A DNA stretch of 36,415 bases from an uncultured Alphaproteobacteria bacterium (lineage in GTDB: Bacteria; Pseudomonadota; Alphaproteobacteria; RF32; CAG-239), in contig CAMVHF010000008.1 in NCBI GenBank assembly GCA_947167235.1, positions 1 through 36,415 of the forward strand, given 5' to 3'. Every line of letters begins with the position of its first letter. Positions within the stretch are counted from its first letter, which is position 1. A model generated the notes under the pieces. It ran no database searches. It was given only the letters and a program-made list of their open reading frames with translations, and had not been told where the DNA came from. This document shows, in pieces, positions 28,840 to 36,415 of this stretch. The translations under genes were made by a program, and so were the position numbers.

Positions 28840-29784
28840 ATGGACATTTTTAAGAAAAAGGTAAAACCTCATAAAACCACTTATTTCTTCTGTGGAATTC
28901 CTGTATTTCGAACCACCCCCAGAATAAAGGACATCACTTGGGATACTCTGCAACGTATTCGTAAATTGGAGTATTGTGCCATGCCCGATATTACCGAGCA
29001 AAAACCGGCACAAGGTCTGCGACGCGAATTCCAACTGGCTAATATGAAATTACTCAAAGTTATTGTTGATTTCTGCAACAAACACAAAATAAGATATTGG
29101 CTCGCATACGGCAGTTTATTGGGAGCGGTTCGTCACGGCGATTTTATTCCGTGGGATGATGATATCGATATCTGCATGATGCGTGAAGATTACTCTAAAA
29201 TTGTAGATTTGTTCAATAAAGAAAATGCCGATACCGATTATGAAATTGTTTATTACAGTTCTCCTAACGGTTTATGCAATTTATATAAAGTCAAGAATAA
29301 AAACATCCCTGAATTATGGGTAGATATTTTCCCTTACGATTTTTATTCACGCAAAATCGAAACTTGGGATGAACGGATAAAGTTAACAAGTAGAAGACGG
29401 AAAATCATACGGAGAAACCGAGTTTTTTACACCGGACAAGATGTTAAAAAATTTCACGAAAGAATTTTCAATACTTGCCATCCTAAAATTATGGACGGAC
29501 AGCAAAGTGCACCGGAAAGCTCCAAACCTGATCTGGTAGCCGGCTGCGAATTTATGCACTCGCCTAAATACAGTATATTTTTGGGTTATGACACTATCTT
29601 TCCGCTAAAGACCATTAAATTCGGTGATTTGGAGGTATCTTGCCCGAATGATATTGACACCTATCTGACCAGTTGCTACGGTGATTATATGGCATATCCT
29701 ACCTATATCGATAACATCCATACAGATATTTCAAACATGCCGATTGATGATATTCTCAAAATCAAAAAATTCATCAAAGAGTAA
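28840..29784 (+). CDS. LicD family protein (phosphocholine/ phosphotransferase-type)
   Basis: YWLAYGSLLGAVRHGDFIPWDDDIDICMMREDY; WVDIFPYDFYSR. Confidence 0.9.
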   Translation: MDIFKKKVKPHKTTYFFCGIPVFRTTPRIKDITWDTLQRIRKLEYCAMPDITEQKPAQGLRREFQLANMKLLKVIVDFCNKHKIRYWLAYGSLLGAVRHGDFIPWDDDIDICMMREDYSKIVDLFNKENADTDYEIVYYSSPNGLCNLYKVKNKNIPELWVDIFPYDFYSRKIETWDERIKLTSRRRKIIRRNRVFYTGQDVKKFHERIFNTCHPKIMDGQQSAPESSKPDLVAGCEFMHSPKYSIFLGYDTIFPLKTIKFGDLEVSCPNDIDTYLTSCYGDYMAYPTYIDNIHTDISNMPIDDILKIKKFIKE

Positions 29785-29820
29785 AGAAAAAGCCCCGATA
29801 TAAAATCGGGGTTTTCTTTG
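29783..29820. terminator. Bidirectional terminator
   Basis: AAAGCCCCGATATAAAATCGGGGTTTTCTTT between convergent genes. Confidence 0.8.
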
Positions 29821-29821
29821 A

Positions 29822-31279
29822 TTATTGCTCAACCCATTTAATCTGCTGCCCGTAAAGTGCCGAATTTCTATCAATGGTATAAACCGTATTATCAACATCC
29901 GGGCGATTATAATACAAATACATCACATTGGAAAGCGACGCATTATACGGATTAAATGTTTTAATAATCTGGCGCGAAATATAATTTTTGAACACATAGT
30001 GTAATGTATTATCAATCCGGCGAGAGAATTCATTTTCAAACGATGCCGAAGTAATAATATTGGCTGCCATAATACCGTTTTCAACCAAATGATCTTTAAC
30101 GAGCTTAAAGAAATCAGCCGTTACAAAATTTTCCGGAATACTCTGAACGGCAGAATACACATCAACTACAATTAAATCGTATTTTTCTTTGGAATTCAGC
30201 ATATACAAATAAGCATCGGCAAATTCAAACTTCTTATTTTCCGTCAGCGGTTGTTCCAAAAATCTTTCTTCTGTCACGGTCGGCAGATTTTTTTCAATAT
30301 CGACGAATATATATTGATTTTGTGTATCATGCAGACCGACCGTAAACCCGCCGGCACCTAAGACCAAGATTTTATGTATTTTATCTTTCGGCATTGTATC
30401 GACCAGATTATCGTTAATAAAACGGACATAATCCGACGTATATTTTTCGCCGGTTGAATAAACCGAAGCAATTTGTCCGTTAATGTACATGGTATTGGTT
30501 TTAATACCTTCATCATCGGTCATCGAAACAACTTCCATACGCGATATGGCATCATCTTTAATCAGCGTATCGGCCTGCGGCAATACAAAGCGACTGTTTA
30601 AAATCAGTCCCAACGTGGCAAAACATCCGAATTTCACCCAATTTATCCAAATTTTTTCACAACCGACCAATAATGAAGCAAACGCCGTAATGATGCTCAA
30701 AACAACGACTGTATGCGCCACCCCGATCATCGGCATCAAGAACAGCGTTGTCAATAGCGATCCGCCGACACTGCCGATTGTATCTACGGCCATAAAACGA
30801 CCGGTATAATCGGCATTAAAATGGTGTATTACTCTACCGATTGATGCCGTAATAAAGCCGAGAGCCACCGACGGCAAAGTTAAAAATAACGCCGAAAACA
30901 TAAAGACCATATGCACCGATGAACGCATTCCCATATTATACATGGCATAAAAACTGCCGCCGACAGTTTCATAAGTACAAGCCAACAAATACCATAAAGC
31001 CAACGTATCCAATAATTGTACGATACGAATTCTGATCGGTGTTTTAGCAAAAGAAATCACCGAGCCGAGATAATAACCGAGCGACAAAAACAGCAGTATA
31101 AAAGACATCACGACAGATGTAATAATTGTGTTTGAACCGACAAAGTTAATCAATTGCCGTAAAATAATCAGCTCAAACGACATACTGGTAAAACCGAGCA
31201 TACAAATTACTGCCAGTAACGTCCATTTCATCTTTGCTGTCATGCCATACCTCATATAAAAATTCAGGCTTTCTCGCAA
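29822..31279 (-). CDS. Multi-TM protein with C-terminal spermidine synthase-like domain
   Basis: N-terminal TM helices; C-terminal ILVLGAGGFTVGLHDTQNQYIFVDIEKNL..YDLIVVDVYSAVQSIPENFVTADFFKLVKDHLVENGIM. Confidence 0.8.
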   Translation of the reverse strand: MRESLNFYMRYGMTAKMKWTLLAVICMLGFTSMSFELIILRQLINFVGSNTIITSVVMSFILLFLSLGYYLGSVISFAKTPIRIRIVQLLDTLALWYLLACTYETVGGSFYAMYNMGMRSSVHMVFMFSALFLTLPSVALGFITASIGRVIHHFNADYTGRFMAVDTIGSVGGSLLTTLFLMPMIGVAHTVVVLSIITAFASLLVGCEKIWINWVKFGCFATLGLILNSRFVLPQADTLIKDDAISRMEVVSMTDDEGIKTNTMYINGQIASVYSTGEKYTSDYVRFINDNLVDTMPKDKIHKILVLGAGGFTVGLHDTQNQYIFVDIEKNLPTVTEERFLEQPLTENKKFEFADAYLYMLNSKEKYDLIVVDVYSAVQSIPENFVTADFFKLVKDHLVENGIMAANIITSASFENEFSRRIDNTLHYVFKNYISRQIIKTFNPYNASLSNVMYLYYNRPDVDNTVYTIDRNSALYGQQIKWVEQ

Positions 31280-31296
31280 GAAAGCCTGTCAAAAAC

Positions 31297-32271
31297 TTAC
31301 AAACGAATAACCGCTCCGCCCCAGGTAAATCCGGCCCCCATTGCGGTCAGAACAATCACATCGCCTTTTTTAATGCGACCGTTTTCGGTATTTTCGGACA
31401 GCGCCAACGGAATTGATGCCGCCGATGTATTACCGTGATGGTCCAGCGTCACAACAACTTTTTCCGGCTCCAAGCCCAAACGTTCGCCGACACTCTCGAT
31501 AATGCGCACATTTGCCTGATGCGGTACCAACCAATTAATCTGCTCTTTTTCGATACCGGCCTGTTTCAATGCTGTTTCCGCAGCTTCGGCCAAACTGACA
31601 ACGGCGTGTTTAAACACCTCTTTACCGTTCATACTAACAAATCCGGCATTTTGAGTTGAAGAAACACCACCGGTTGTTTTCAAAAATTCGGCATTATGAC
31701 CGTCGGAGAAAATGCAGGTGCTTAAAACGCCGACATCGGTACTGTCGCCCTTACCTGCCGTGGCACGAAGCACCGCTGCACCGGCACCGTCACCGAATAA
31801 AACGCAGGTATTTCGATCGGTCCAATCTACGATTTTAGATAAGCATTCGGCACCGACAACCACCGCGGTTTTAACCTGTCCCAAACGAATCATATTATCG
31901 GCTAATGTCAAAGCATATACAAAACCCGAACAAGCTGCCGATATATCAAACGCCGGTACGCCCGGTCTGAATCCTAAATCTGCAGCCACTAACGTCGCGG
32001 TCGACGGGGTTGTCAAATCCGGTGTAACGGAAGCAACAATCAATAAATCGATATCTTGCGGTGTCATATCGGCATTTTTGATAGCCATAGCAACAGCCCT
32101 TCCGGCAATAACGGAAGTTGTTTCATCACTCACAATATGACGGCTTCTGATACCCGTACGGGTTCTGATCCACTCATCGTTGGTTTCAACCATAGTCGAC
32201 AAGTCATCGTTGGTCAGTACTTTTTCCGGCAGATAACGACCGAAACCGACCACTTCACTTCTAATAAACAT
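31297..32271 (-). CDS. fabH: Beta-ketoacyl-ACP synthase III
   Basis: VETNDEWIRTRTGIRSRH, DISAACSGFVYAL, VPHQANVRIIESV, GNTSAASIPLAL. Confidence 0.97.
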   Translation of the reverse strand: MFIRSEVVGFGRYLPEKVLTNDDLSTMVETNDEWIRTRTGIRSRHIVSDETTSVIAGRAVAMAIKNADMTPQDIDLLIVASVTPDLTTPSTATLVAADLGFRPGVPAFDISAACSGFVYALTLADNMIRLGQVKTAVVVGAECLSKIVDWTDRNTCVLFGDGAGAAVLRATAGKGDSTDVGVLSTCIFSDGHNAEFLKTTGGVSSTQNAGFVSMNGKEVFKHAVVSLAEAAETALKQAGIEKEQINWLVPHQANVRIIESVGERLGLEPEKVVVTLDHHGNTSAASIPLALSENTENGRIKKGDVIVLTAMGAGFTWGGAVIRL

Positions 32272-33325
32272 CGTATAAAATATCCTGAGATAATTCGTCT
32301 AAATCAACGTGTTCCACTTCATCACGAATCGTTTGAACAAAATCCTGACGCACCAATTTTGCGGCATTATCAATAGCATAAGAGTAGCCCAAAGAATCGG
32401 TACCGCCGTGGCTCTTAACCGACAAGCCGTTCAAACCGACAAACATGGCGCCGTTATATTTGCGCGGATCCATTTTCTTCTTTAAGGTAAAAACAACCGG
32501 CAACAAAAACGGCAAACCGATCTTGGCGACAATAGATTTTTTGATAGAATCTTTAACCAACCCGGAAACAAGCTTAGCCGTACCTTCCATGGTTTTAAGC
32601 GCAATATTTCCGGTAAAACCGTCAGAAACGATCACATCGGCATAACCTTCGGCAATTTGATGCGGCTCGATGTAGCCGATAAAATTCAAATCCAGATGAG
32701 TATTTTTAATCATCTTGGCGGCCTGATGAATTTCTTCACGACCTTTCATTTCTTCGGCACCGATATTCAATAAAGCGATTCGCGGCCGCTCGATACCAAG
32801 CGTATGGCGCGCCAAAATATTACCTATAATGGCAAATTCTGCCAAATTGACGGCACTGCATTCGGTATTAGCGCCCAAATCAAGCATAACGCACATTCCG
32901 TTTTTATGCGGAATATTGGTACATATTGCCGGACGATGAATACGTTGAATGGTTTTTAAAATCATTTTGGATATAGCCATCAATGCGCCGGTATTGCCTG
33001 CAGAAATGATTGCTTTGGCATCCCCTTTGCGCACGGCATCGATAGCCATATACATACTTGTATTTTTGTTACGAATAACTTGAGAAGGCTTGTCCTCATT
33101 TTTGACGACTTCGGTAGCATGTATCAGCGTACAATACTCTCTAAGCTGCGGAAATTTTTTCATTTCCTCGCTTACCTTTATTTCATCGCCAAATAACAAA
33201 AACTTGATATCCGGATTATTTTTATGAGCGATATTTATACCCTCAACTACAATGCGAGGGGAATTATCTCCCCCCATTGCATCTACGGATATGACCAGAT
33301 TACTATCAGACACAACCTGCTCCAT
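32261..33325 (-). CDS. plsX: Phosphate acyltransferase PlsX
   Basis: ISVDAMGGDNSPRIVVEGI, ISAGNTGALMA, VSDGFTGNIALKTMEG, AMFVGLNGLSVKSHGGTDSLGYSYAI. Confidence 0.97.
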   Translation of the reverse strand: MEQVVSDSNLVISVDAMGGDNSPRIVVEGINIAHKNNPDIKFLLFGDEIKVSEEMKKFPQLREYCTLIHATEVVKNEDKPSQVIRNKNTSMYMAIDAVRKGDAKAIISAGNTGALMAISKMILKTIQRIHRPAICTNIPHKNGMCVMLDLGANTECSAVNLAEFAIIGNILARHTLGIERPRIALLNIGAEEMKGREEIHQAAKMIKNTHLDLNFIGYIEPHQIAEGYADVIVSDGFTGNIALKTMEGTAKLVSGLVKDSIKKSIVAKIGLPFLLPVVFTLKKKMDPRKYNGAMFVGLNGLSVKSHGGTDSLGYSYAIDNAAKLVRQDFVQTIRDEVEHVDLDELSQDILYDVY

Positions 33326-33345
33326 ATTCTAAAATATTAAAAGAC

Positions 33346-33531
33346 TTATTTTGCTTCCTTGTGAGAAACAACTTCTTTACCATCATATTGACCGCATTTG
33401 GTGCAAACATGATGAGGTCTCTTGAGTTCACCGCAGTTCGGACATTCTTGATAAGCGTTAGAGCTTAATGCATCATGAGAACGGCGCATATCGCGGCGAG
33501 ATTTTGATACTTTTTTCTTAGGTGTAGCCAT
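33346..33531 (-). CDS. rpmF: 50S ribosomal protein L32
   Basis: [44 protein letters not shown]. Confidence 0.97.
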   Translation of the reverse strand: MATPKKKVSKSRRDMRRSHDALSSNAYQECPNCGELKRPHHVCTKCGQYDGKEVVSHKEAK

Positions 33532-33807
33532 TTTTCTTCTCTTTATTGTTAATTAATTACACAAACATTCGGCGATATGTTTAGCACAGCTTTATTTAAA
33601 AAGCAAGCAAAAACAATTCACCCGAACGAATAGTTGTGTTGTATATACATTTTTTTCAATTTGCAAGCATTTTTTTCAATTTATTTAGAATATTCGGCAA
33701 TAACGACCGAAACACACAGAATATAAAATAGGTTTGACATTTTTTATCAGATTTGCTAGTACGGAAAAATCATATTGAACATTTATGGACTAATTCTGCG
33801 AATAATT

Positions 33808-33969
33808 ATGGAAACAATCAAAACTACTCCCGCAATCAATGAGTACGCTGACGATTTCCTCGGTAAGAACAGTTCGCGCCGCACCGTCAATGTTGCCGCC
33901 ACCGAACCGCACACCGACAGTAAGCAGCTGCTCCGTAAGCGTACTGAAGATTTAGGGGACAGTCTCTAA
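33808..33969 (+). CDS. Possible small protein (53 aa), unknown function
   Basis: METIKTTPAINEYADDFLGKNSSRRTVNVAATEPHTDSKQLLRKRTEDLGDSL; upstream TTGACA at 33734, downstream terminator; no clear RBS. Confidence 0.5.
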   Translation: METIKTTPAINEYADDFLGKNSSRRTVNVAATEPHTDSKQLLRKRTEDLGDSL

Positions 33970-33994
33970 ATCTTGATAACCTTTTACCCTAATC

Positions 33995-34040
33995 AAAGCG
34001 CACTCTCCGATTTTAACATCCGAAAGTGTGCTTTTTTATT
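33995..34040 (+). terminator. Intrinsic terminator
   Basis: AAAGCGCACT..AGTGTGCTTT stem (one G-T) followed by TTTATTTTTT. Confidence 0.7.
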
Positions 34041-34107
34041 TTTTAGGTTGTTTTTTCACCGTATGTCGGATATTATACATCAATCTGAAATTATTAAGAG
34101 GTGTCAA

Positions 34108-34794
34108 ATGTTGGATTATAAACTTTATAAAACTGCAGATAACCCTAAATCATTGGTCGTTTTTTTGCATGGATATAACGGCAATCTCGATGACCACAAA
34201 TATGCCATAGATTGGTTAAAGGATTCGCTTAATTCTGCTTATCTGGCTACCCCGATTGCACCTGAAAATTGCGATAAAAATCCCGAAAAACGCCAATGGT
34301 TCGGCATGTTGAAATACGATCCGGAATATAAACGCAGTGATCCCGATACTTCCGCAAAAGAGATTTTTAAAATTTACAGCGGTGCGCAGCACGATTTAGA
34401 CCACCGCGCCGATGATATCAATGAGTTTATTACCCAATTGCAGCAAAAATTAAATATAAATAATGCCCACACTTATTTAGTCGGTTTTTCGCAAGGGGCC
34501 ATGCTGACAATTTACACTTCTCTGACGCGTAGCGAACCGCTTGCCGGCGCTTTTGCCGTTGCCGGTTTGGTTGCCGGTGCAGATTTATTGGAAAAAAGAA
34601 TATCCGCCAAACCGCCTCTTTATATGCTGCACGGCGAAGATGATTTGCGCGTCCAATATAAAACCCTGCCGGATAGTCTGAATTGGCTTAAATCGCACGG
34701 CGTTAACGTAAACAGCAGCACTTATGCACATCTGGCTCATCGTGTCAACGAAGATGAGATTTCAAAAATCAGCTCAATTATCAATAACGCTTAG
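34108..34794 (+). CDS. Phospholipase/carboxylesterase-type alpha/beta hydrolase
   Basis: VVFLHGYNGNLDD, TYLVGFSQGAML, LHGEDDLRVQY, AHLAHRVNEDEI; RBS aagagg before ATG 34108. Confidence 0.9.
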   Translation: MLDYKLYKTADNPKSLVVFLHGYNGNLDDHKYAIDWLKDSLNSAYLATPIAPENCDKNPEKRQWFGMLKYDPEYKRSDPDTSAKEIFKIYSGAQHDLDHRADDINEFITQLQQKLNINNAHTYLVGFSQGAMLTIYTSLTRSEPLAGAFAVAGLVAGADLLEKRISAKPPLYMLHGEDDLRVQYKTLPDSLNWLKSHGVNVNSSTYAHLAHRVNEDEISKISSIINNA

Positions 34795-35503
34795 AAAATT
34801 TATAAGCGCATGCTTTTAAATGCGGTAAATACTCTTTCGGAAGCACAAAGTTTTCCGGATAGATATCGGTTATAATACGGTGCGTATCATGCTGTTTCGC
34901 CACCAGTTCCGGTAAAAAATGCCGACAAAAAGCATAACTTGCCGCCGGCAAATTATCGGTATTATATCCGATCTGCCGCAAAAGCTTCTCAACATCATTT
35001 TCCGCGACTTTACCGGCATCATTTAAATCATACCATAACCCTATTCCGTATTGAGCAAACTGTTGCCACGGGAACGCCTTTCCCGGATCAGGTTTTCTGG
35101 TCGGTGCAATATCCGAATGAGCCACAATATTTTGCGCCGGTATATTATAGCGACGAATTAAATCAAGGCATAAACTTCTAGCACTCGCCAACTGTTGCGG
35201 CGTGTAAGCTTCCTCTCCCATACTCGATGAACTCAGTTCAATACCGATAGAATAATGATTTAAATTATTCATACCGCGCCAAGAACTCACGCCGGCATGA
35301 AAAGCACGCTTTGCTTCCGGCACCGGTTGGAAAATGCGTCCGTCAGAACCGATAACAAAATGCGAGCTCAAATGCAATTTACGCAATAATTTAATCATCG
35401 GCACGCCCTCTTGTGCGCTGCAATGCAACACAATGGCTTTAACGGCACATTTTTTCGGACGTTCATTCCAGTATGGCAGAGGGATTTGAATAATCTTTTT
35501 CAT
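34781..35503 (-). CDS. N-acetylmuramoyl-L-alanine amidase (Amidase_2/AmpD-like)
   Basis: AIVLHCSAQEG, SSHFVIGSDGRIFQPVPEAKRAFHAGVSSWRG, NHYSIGIELSS, VAHSDIAPTRKPDPGKAFPW. Confidence 0.93.
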   Translation of the reverse strand: MKKIIQIPLPYWNERPKKCAVKAIVLHCSAQEGVPMIKLLRKLHLSSHFVIGSDGRIFQPVPEAKRAFHAGVSSWRGMNNLNHYSIGIELSSSSMGEEAYTPQQLASARSLCLDLIRRYNIPAQNIVAHSDIAPTRKPDPGKAFPWQQFAQYGIGLWYDLNDAGKVAENDVEKLLRQIGYNTDNLPAASYAFCRHFLPELVAKQHDTHRIITDIYPENFVLPKEYLPHLKACAYKFSKRY

Positions 35504-35511
35504 TTTACTTC

Positions 35512-36270
35512 CTATAATCTGATGCATGAGTACTGTGTCGGATAATCTTTTGGCGCATCAATCAGATGCAAATGCGTATTGCGCCGAAAGCTGAAATACT
35601 TCTGAAGCTCACTGTATGTATCGATATGTGAATTTTCAACGTTCGTCATTCCCATATTGTGTAATTTATCTTCCAAATAACCGCTTAAATCGAACAAATA
35701 TGTTGCATCGGTATTTTTAATGAAATACTTACCATTGAACGCGGATTGCGCTAAAAACTCATCACGCATATCATCTTTGACTTCAAACGAGCGCTGTTGC
35801 ATACACGGTCCGATTGCGGCGGCAATATTTTCACGCACGGCACCTTTTTTCTCCATCAAAGCAACAACATTTTCGACAATACCGCGAACGGCCCCGCGCC
35901 AACCGGCATGCGCCGCACCGATAACACCATGTTTATAATCAGCCAATAAAACCGGTGCACAGTCGGCCGTTTTAATGCCGAGTAAAATATCCGGATTATC
36001 GGTCACAATGCCATCGGCATAAACCTCAAACCACGACGGCTTATCCGTAATAACGGCGACATCACTGACACCTTGCCGAATAGTAAACATATTACCGCGC
36101 GTCATACCGAAAGTTGCGGCAATAATATCAAAATTTTTATACATATCCGCCTTATCATCGCGACTGGATAAATTCGTATTCAGCGTTGCATATTTTCCTG
36201 TTGAAACACCACCCTCCGAGCCAAAGAAGCAATGTTGATCGGCAATTAAATTTGATGCTTTCCAACTCAT
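35512..36270 (-). CDS. pgeF: Peptidoglycan editing factor PgeF / purine nucleoside phosphorylase LACC1-like (YfiH/YlmD family)
   Basis: LGIKTADCAPVLLAD, GAAHAGWRGAVRGIVENVV, AAIGPCMQQRSFEV; ATG overlaps preceding stop. Confidence 0.94.
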   Translation of the reverse strand: MSWKASNLIADQHCFFGSEGGVSTGKYATLNTNLSSRDDKADMYKNFDIIAATFGMTRGNMFTIRQGVSDVAVITDKPSWFEVYADGIVTDNPDILLGIKTADCAPVLLADYKHGVIGAAHAGWRGAVRGIVENVVALMEKKGAVRENIAAAIGPCMQQRSFEVKDDMRDEFLAQSAFNGKYFIKNTDATYLFDLSGYLEDKLHNMGMTNVENSHIDTYSELQKYFSFRRNTHLHLIDAPKDYPTQYSCIRL

Positions 36271-36415
36271 AAGAAACTCTTCCCGTATTTCATCGGTTCC
36301 AACCCGAAATAAGCACAAATTGTCTGTGCTATATCGGCGTATGTTTCACGCTGTCCGATATTTTCGGTTTTAACATTTTTACCAAACATAATGACCGGTA
36401 CCTGCTCACGGGTAT
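36267..36415 (-). CDS. deoB: Phosphopentomutase, C-terminal fragment (truncated by window edge)
   Basis: Translated by eye: TREQVPVIMFGKNVKTENIGQRETYADIAQTICAYFGLEPMKYGKSFL*, matching the DeoB C-terminus. Confidence 0.88.
   Translation of the reverse strand, partial: TREQVPVIMFGKNVKTENIGQRETYADIAQTICAYFGLEPMKYGKSFL

Noticed and set aside
34781-34794. 14-bp overlap of convergent hydrolase and amidase genes
   Set aside because: Short convergent overlaps are common in compact genomes; no further signal

Overview
AT-rich bacterial chromosomal segment. Gene content (tolB, ihfA/merR pair, rpmF-plsX-fabH) suggests an alphaproteobacterium, possibly a gut or anaerobic lineage because hydF is present; this taxonomic call is inference. 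Most of the window is housekeeping: tolB, ruvX, a glgB-glgX-malQ glycogen operon, rpsA, tag, a metallophosphoesterase, merR/ihfA, alr, tatD-hydF, hupB-type HU, rpmF-plsX-fabH, an AmpD-like amidase, pgeF and the 3' end of deoB. Accessory content includes glycosyltransferases, a LicD protein, lipoproteins and lineage-specific hypotheticals. I found no CRISPR array, transposase, prophage block or convincing tRNA/rRNA. The features I consider least explained are: (i) a 150/151-bp tandem repeat with an inverted partial copy right after rpsA, forming a long hairpin/terminator; (ii) a DUF2934-like protein with a Ser/Cys/Lys low-complexity tail; (iii) a 26-codon ORF whose start lies in the loop of a perfect 11-bp hairpin; (iv) a 22-aa Trp/Thr-Lys repeat protein with a Cys/His tail next to a ferritin-like gene; (v) HydF with Gln in place of a cluster-motif His; and (vi) deoB/pgeF ATGA coupling. 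I do not see a clear multi-gene undescribed defence-type system.
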